From contig JAMONK010000217.1 in assembly GCA_027065835.1 (NCBI GenBank), positions 1-6,214 of the forward strand: a stretch of DNA of 6,214 bases. Reading direction: 5' to 3'. This DNA comes from Thermococcus sp. Its GTDB lineage: Archaea; Methanobacteriota_B; Thermococci; Thermococcales; Thermococcaceae. Shown in pieces: positions 4,414 to 6,214 of the stretch. Every line of letters begins with the position of its first letter. Positions within the stretch are counted from its first letter, which is position 1. The notes beneath the pieces are model-generated. The model ran no database searches. It saw nothing but the letters and a program-made list of their open reading frames with translations, and was not told where the DNA came from. The translations under genes and the position numbers were made by a program.

Positions 4414-6214
4414 TCACAGACTCAGGTCTTCGGGGCTTAAATACCCTTCTAGGTACAGCCCCCCCAGGAATGCCTGTCCAACGTTTATCCCGTTGTCCCC
4501 CCTGGGGACCTCGTAGGTCGAGTAGAACCTCAGGCCGTTCGCCTCAACGATCTTCCTGACAGTCTTCACCATGAGCTCGTTGTAGGCGACGCCGCCGCTC
4601 ATCCCGACGTTTTTAACCCCGAACTCCCTCGCCTTCTCAACGGCCACCTCCGCGAAGGTCCTGGCGAGGGCGAGGTGGGCAGAGTACGCAACATCCGCCG
4701 GACTGGCGTCCAGCTCCAGCATCTCGCGGAAGGCTTCCTCAACCTTTATTAGCTCTCCCTCCACCGGCACGTCGATCTTCAGGTCGTTCTTCCCCTTGAG
4801 GGCAAGGCTCTCAAGCTTCATCGCGGGTTCACCCTCGTAGTGCCTTCTGTAGGCGACGTTCAAGAGGACCGCCAGTGCATCGAGCACCCTTCCTGCCGAG
4901 GAGGCCTGCACCGTATTTATCCCCTTGGCCAGCTGGCTCAGGATGACGTTGAACTCGACCCTCCCGTACTTCAGGCCCTCAACGGCCCTCGGACAGCACT
5001 TCCTTATGACCCCTTCGATACCTTCGATGCCGTAGACCCTGCTCAGTATCCCCATCAGCGCCCTCAGCGGGTAGTAGCTCGCCAGGTCACCGCCCGGCAG
5101 CGGGTAGTAGTTGATGTGCGCCAGTCTCTCGACGTCCTCGTAACCCAGGTATATCACCTCGCCTCCCCAGACTTTTCCGTCGGTTCCGTAGCCAACCCCG
5201 TCAAGGGCTATACCCACGACACCCTCAAGGTTGTGCTCGGCCATGATGCTCGCCACGTGGGCGTAGTGGTGCTGAACCTGGAGGAGGTCAACGCCAAGCT
5301 CGTTGGCCATCTCCATCGCGAGCTTAGTCGTGTTGTACCCGGGATGGAGGTCCGCTATTATGAGGTCGAGCCCCTTCACCCGCAGTATCCTCCTGAAGTG
5401 CCCTATCGCCTCCTTCATGAACTCGAAGACCTCAACCTTTCCGGTGTTTCCTATGTACTGACTTGGATAGACCTTCCCGTTCTTTGCGATGCCGAAGGCG
5501 TTCATCAGCTCGGCCCCAACGGCTAAACCGTGGTAGTCAAAGGGTATCTCAACCGGCAGGGGCACGAAACCACGGGAGCGCCTGATGACCGCCCTCTTTC
5601 CGTTCACAAAGCGAACCACGCTGTCATCGGCCCGGTTGAGTATCCTCCTGTTGTGGAGCAGGAGGTAGTCGGCCACATCTTTCAGCTCCTCGAAGGCCCT
5701 CCCGTTGTCCTTCACCATCGGCATGTCCGGCAGGTTCGCCGAGGTCATCACGTAAACGGGGCTCTTCGACCAGTGGAAGAGGATGTAGTGGGTTCCAGCG
5801 TAGGGCAGCATGACCCCTATCGTGTGAAGGCCCGGGGCAATGTTCTCGGGCAGGGTGAAAGGTTCCTTCTTCCGGAGGGTTACGATGGGCCGCCGGTACG
5901 ACCTCAGCTCCTCCTCTTCCCCGGAGGAGACGTATGCGAAGCTCCTTATCGTTTCCAGGTCCCTCACCATGATGGCGAAGGGCTTCTGAGGTCTGAGGGT
6001 CCTCCTCCTCAGCTCGGCCACTGCCTCCTCGTTGGTCGCGTCGCACGCGAGGTGAATTCCGCCGATCCCCTTGACGGCCACTATGTAGCCCCTGTCTATC
6101 AGCTCGGCCGCCTTTCTGAGCGGGTCGCCCGTGATTTCCTCCCCGTCGCTCGTGTAGAGCCTGTAGCTCGGCCCGCAGACGGGACAGCAGACGGGCTCGG
6201 CGTGGTAGCGCCGG
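4414..6214 (-). CDS. hypF: Hydrogenase maturation protein HypF (carbamoyltransferase), partial, N-terminus off window
   Basis: The last 599 residues of HypF are visible; the family is about 750-770 long, so the acylphosphatase domain and first zinc finger lie beyond the right edge. HypF uses carbamoyl phosphate and ATP to make carbamoyl-adenylate and transfers the carbamoyl group to the HypE C-terminal cysteine. Visible residues 1-19 (RRYHAEPVCCPVCGPSYRL) end the zinc-finger region. The YrdC-like domain follows: KGIGGIHLACDA (48-59), LRPQKPFAIM (73-82), MTSANLPD (156-163), NRADDSVVR (193-201). The Kae1-like domain carries GAELMNAFGIAKNG (233-246), DLHPGYNTTKLA (288-299), VQHHYAHVASIMAEH (313-327), ALDGVGYGTDGKVWGGE (336-352), PLPGGDLASYYPLRA (371-385), SSAGRVLDA (438-446) and YEGEPAMKLE (459-468). 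Internal GTG/ATG codons such as 6081 are not starts, because the frame continues with conserved HypF sequence to the edge. It is followed by hypE after 11 bp. Confidence 0.97.
   Translation of the reverse strand, partial: RRYHAEPVCCPVCGPSYRLYTSDGEEITGDPLRKAAELIDRGYIVAVKGIGGIHLACDATNEEAVAELRRRTLRPQKPFAIMVRDLETIRSFAYVSSGEEEELRSYRRPIVTLRKKEPFTLPENIAPGLHTIGVMLPYAGTHYILFHWSKSPVYVMTSANLPDMPMVKDNGRAFEELKDVADYLLLHNRRILNRADDSVVRFVNGKRAVIRRSRGFVPLPVEIPFDYHGLAVGAELMNAFGIAKNGKVYPSQYIGNTGKVEVFEFMKEAIGHFRRILRVKGLDLIIADLHPGYNTTKLAMEMANELGVDLLQVQHHYAHVASIMAEHNLEGVVGIALDGVGYGTDGKVWGGEVIYLGYEDVERLAHINYYPLPGGDLASYYPLRALMGILSRVYGIEGIEGVIRKCCPRAVEGLKYGRVEFNVILSQLAKGINTVQASSAGRVLDALAVLLNVAYRRHYEGEPAMKLESLALKGKNDLKIDVPVEGELIKVEEAFREMLELDASPADVAYSAHLALARTFAEVAVEKAREFGVKNVGMSGGVAYNELMVKTVRKIVEANGLRFYSTYEVPRGDNGINVGQAFLGGLYLEGYLSPEDLSL

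Noticed and set aside
4403..4417. GTG 4417 as the hypE start, giving a GTGA overlap with hypF
   Set aside because: Possible, but it lacks a spaced ribosome binding site, whereas ATG 4402 has GGTGA five bases upstream and gives the usual HypE N-terminus.
3551..4559. Long plus-strand open frames across hypE
   Set aside because: They are antisense to a complete HypE with all family motifs; long antisense frames are expected in G+C-rich coding DNA with biased third positions.

Overview
The window looks like chromosomal DNA from a G+C-rich member of the Thermococcales (Thermococcus-like hyperthermophilic archaeon). The signs are archaeal TATA/BRE promoters, GGTGA-type ribosome binding sites close to the start codons, an archaeal tRNA-Tyr with a genome-encoded CCA, a UPF0147-family gene (an archaeal family), and a hypF-hypE pair for [NiFe]-hydrogenase maturation. 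The species assignment is inference; no marker gene was compared.

Layout from left to right. Positions 1-639 (minus) hold most of an amino-acid ABC transporter lipoprotein whose C-terminus lies off the left edge. A 191-bp divergent intergenic region follows, with two facing promoters that share an inverted 9-bp element. UPF0147 (831-1082, plus) converges tightly on a two-gene minus-strand unit made of an unrecognised zinc-ribbon protein (1659-2240) and a FucA-like class II aldolase (1102-1662), joined by a 4-bp ATGA overlap. A perfectly palindromic TATA box (2271-2278) lies between the zinc-ribbon gene and tRNA-Tyr(GTA) (2311-2388, plus) and could serve both. Next is a CooC-like MinD-family ATPase (2501-3247, plus). 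It converges on hypF-hypE (minus), with hypE at 3383-4402 and hypF running from 4414 off the right edge.

How the genes fit together. HypF and HypE make the cyanide ligands of the [NiFe]-hydrogenase active site: HypF carbamoylates the C-terminal cysteine of HypE, and HypE dehydrates it to a thiocyanate. The CooC-like ATPase carries the CxC pair that in CooC proteins is linked to nickel insertion into CO dehydrogenase. Its position beside hypE-hypF makes a nickel-delivery role for a hydrogenase or CODH plausible, but this is inference. The zinc-ribbon/aldolase pair is probably one co-translated unit of unknown joint function. The transporter and UPF0147 appear to be ordinary neighbours.

I found no CRISPR array, insertion sequence or obvious mobile element, and nothing that is clearly an undescribed system. 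The best leads are the CooC-like protein next to hyp genes, the unknown zinc-ribbon protein coupled to an aldolase, the shared promoter elements, and a short structured, codon-like stretch at about 3298-3382.
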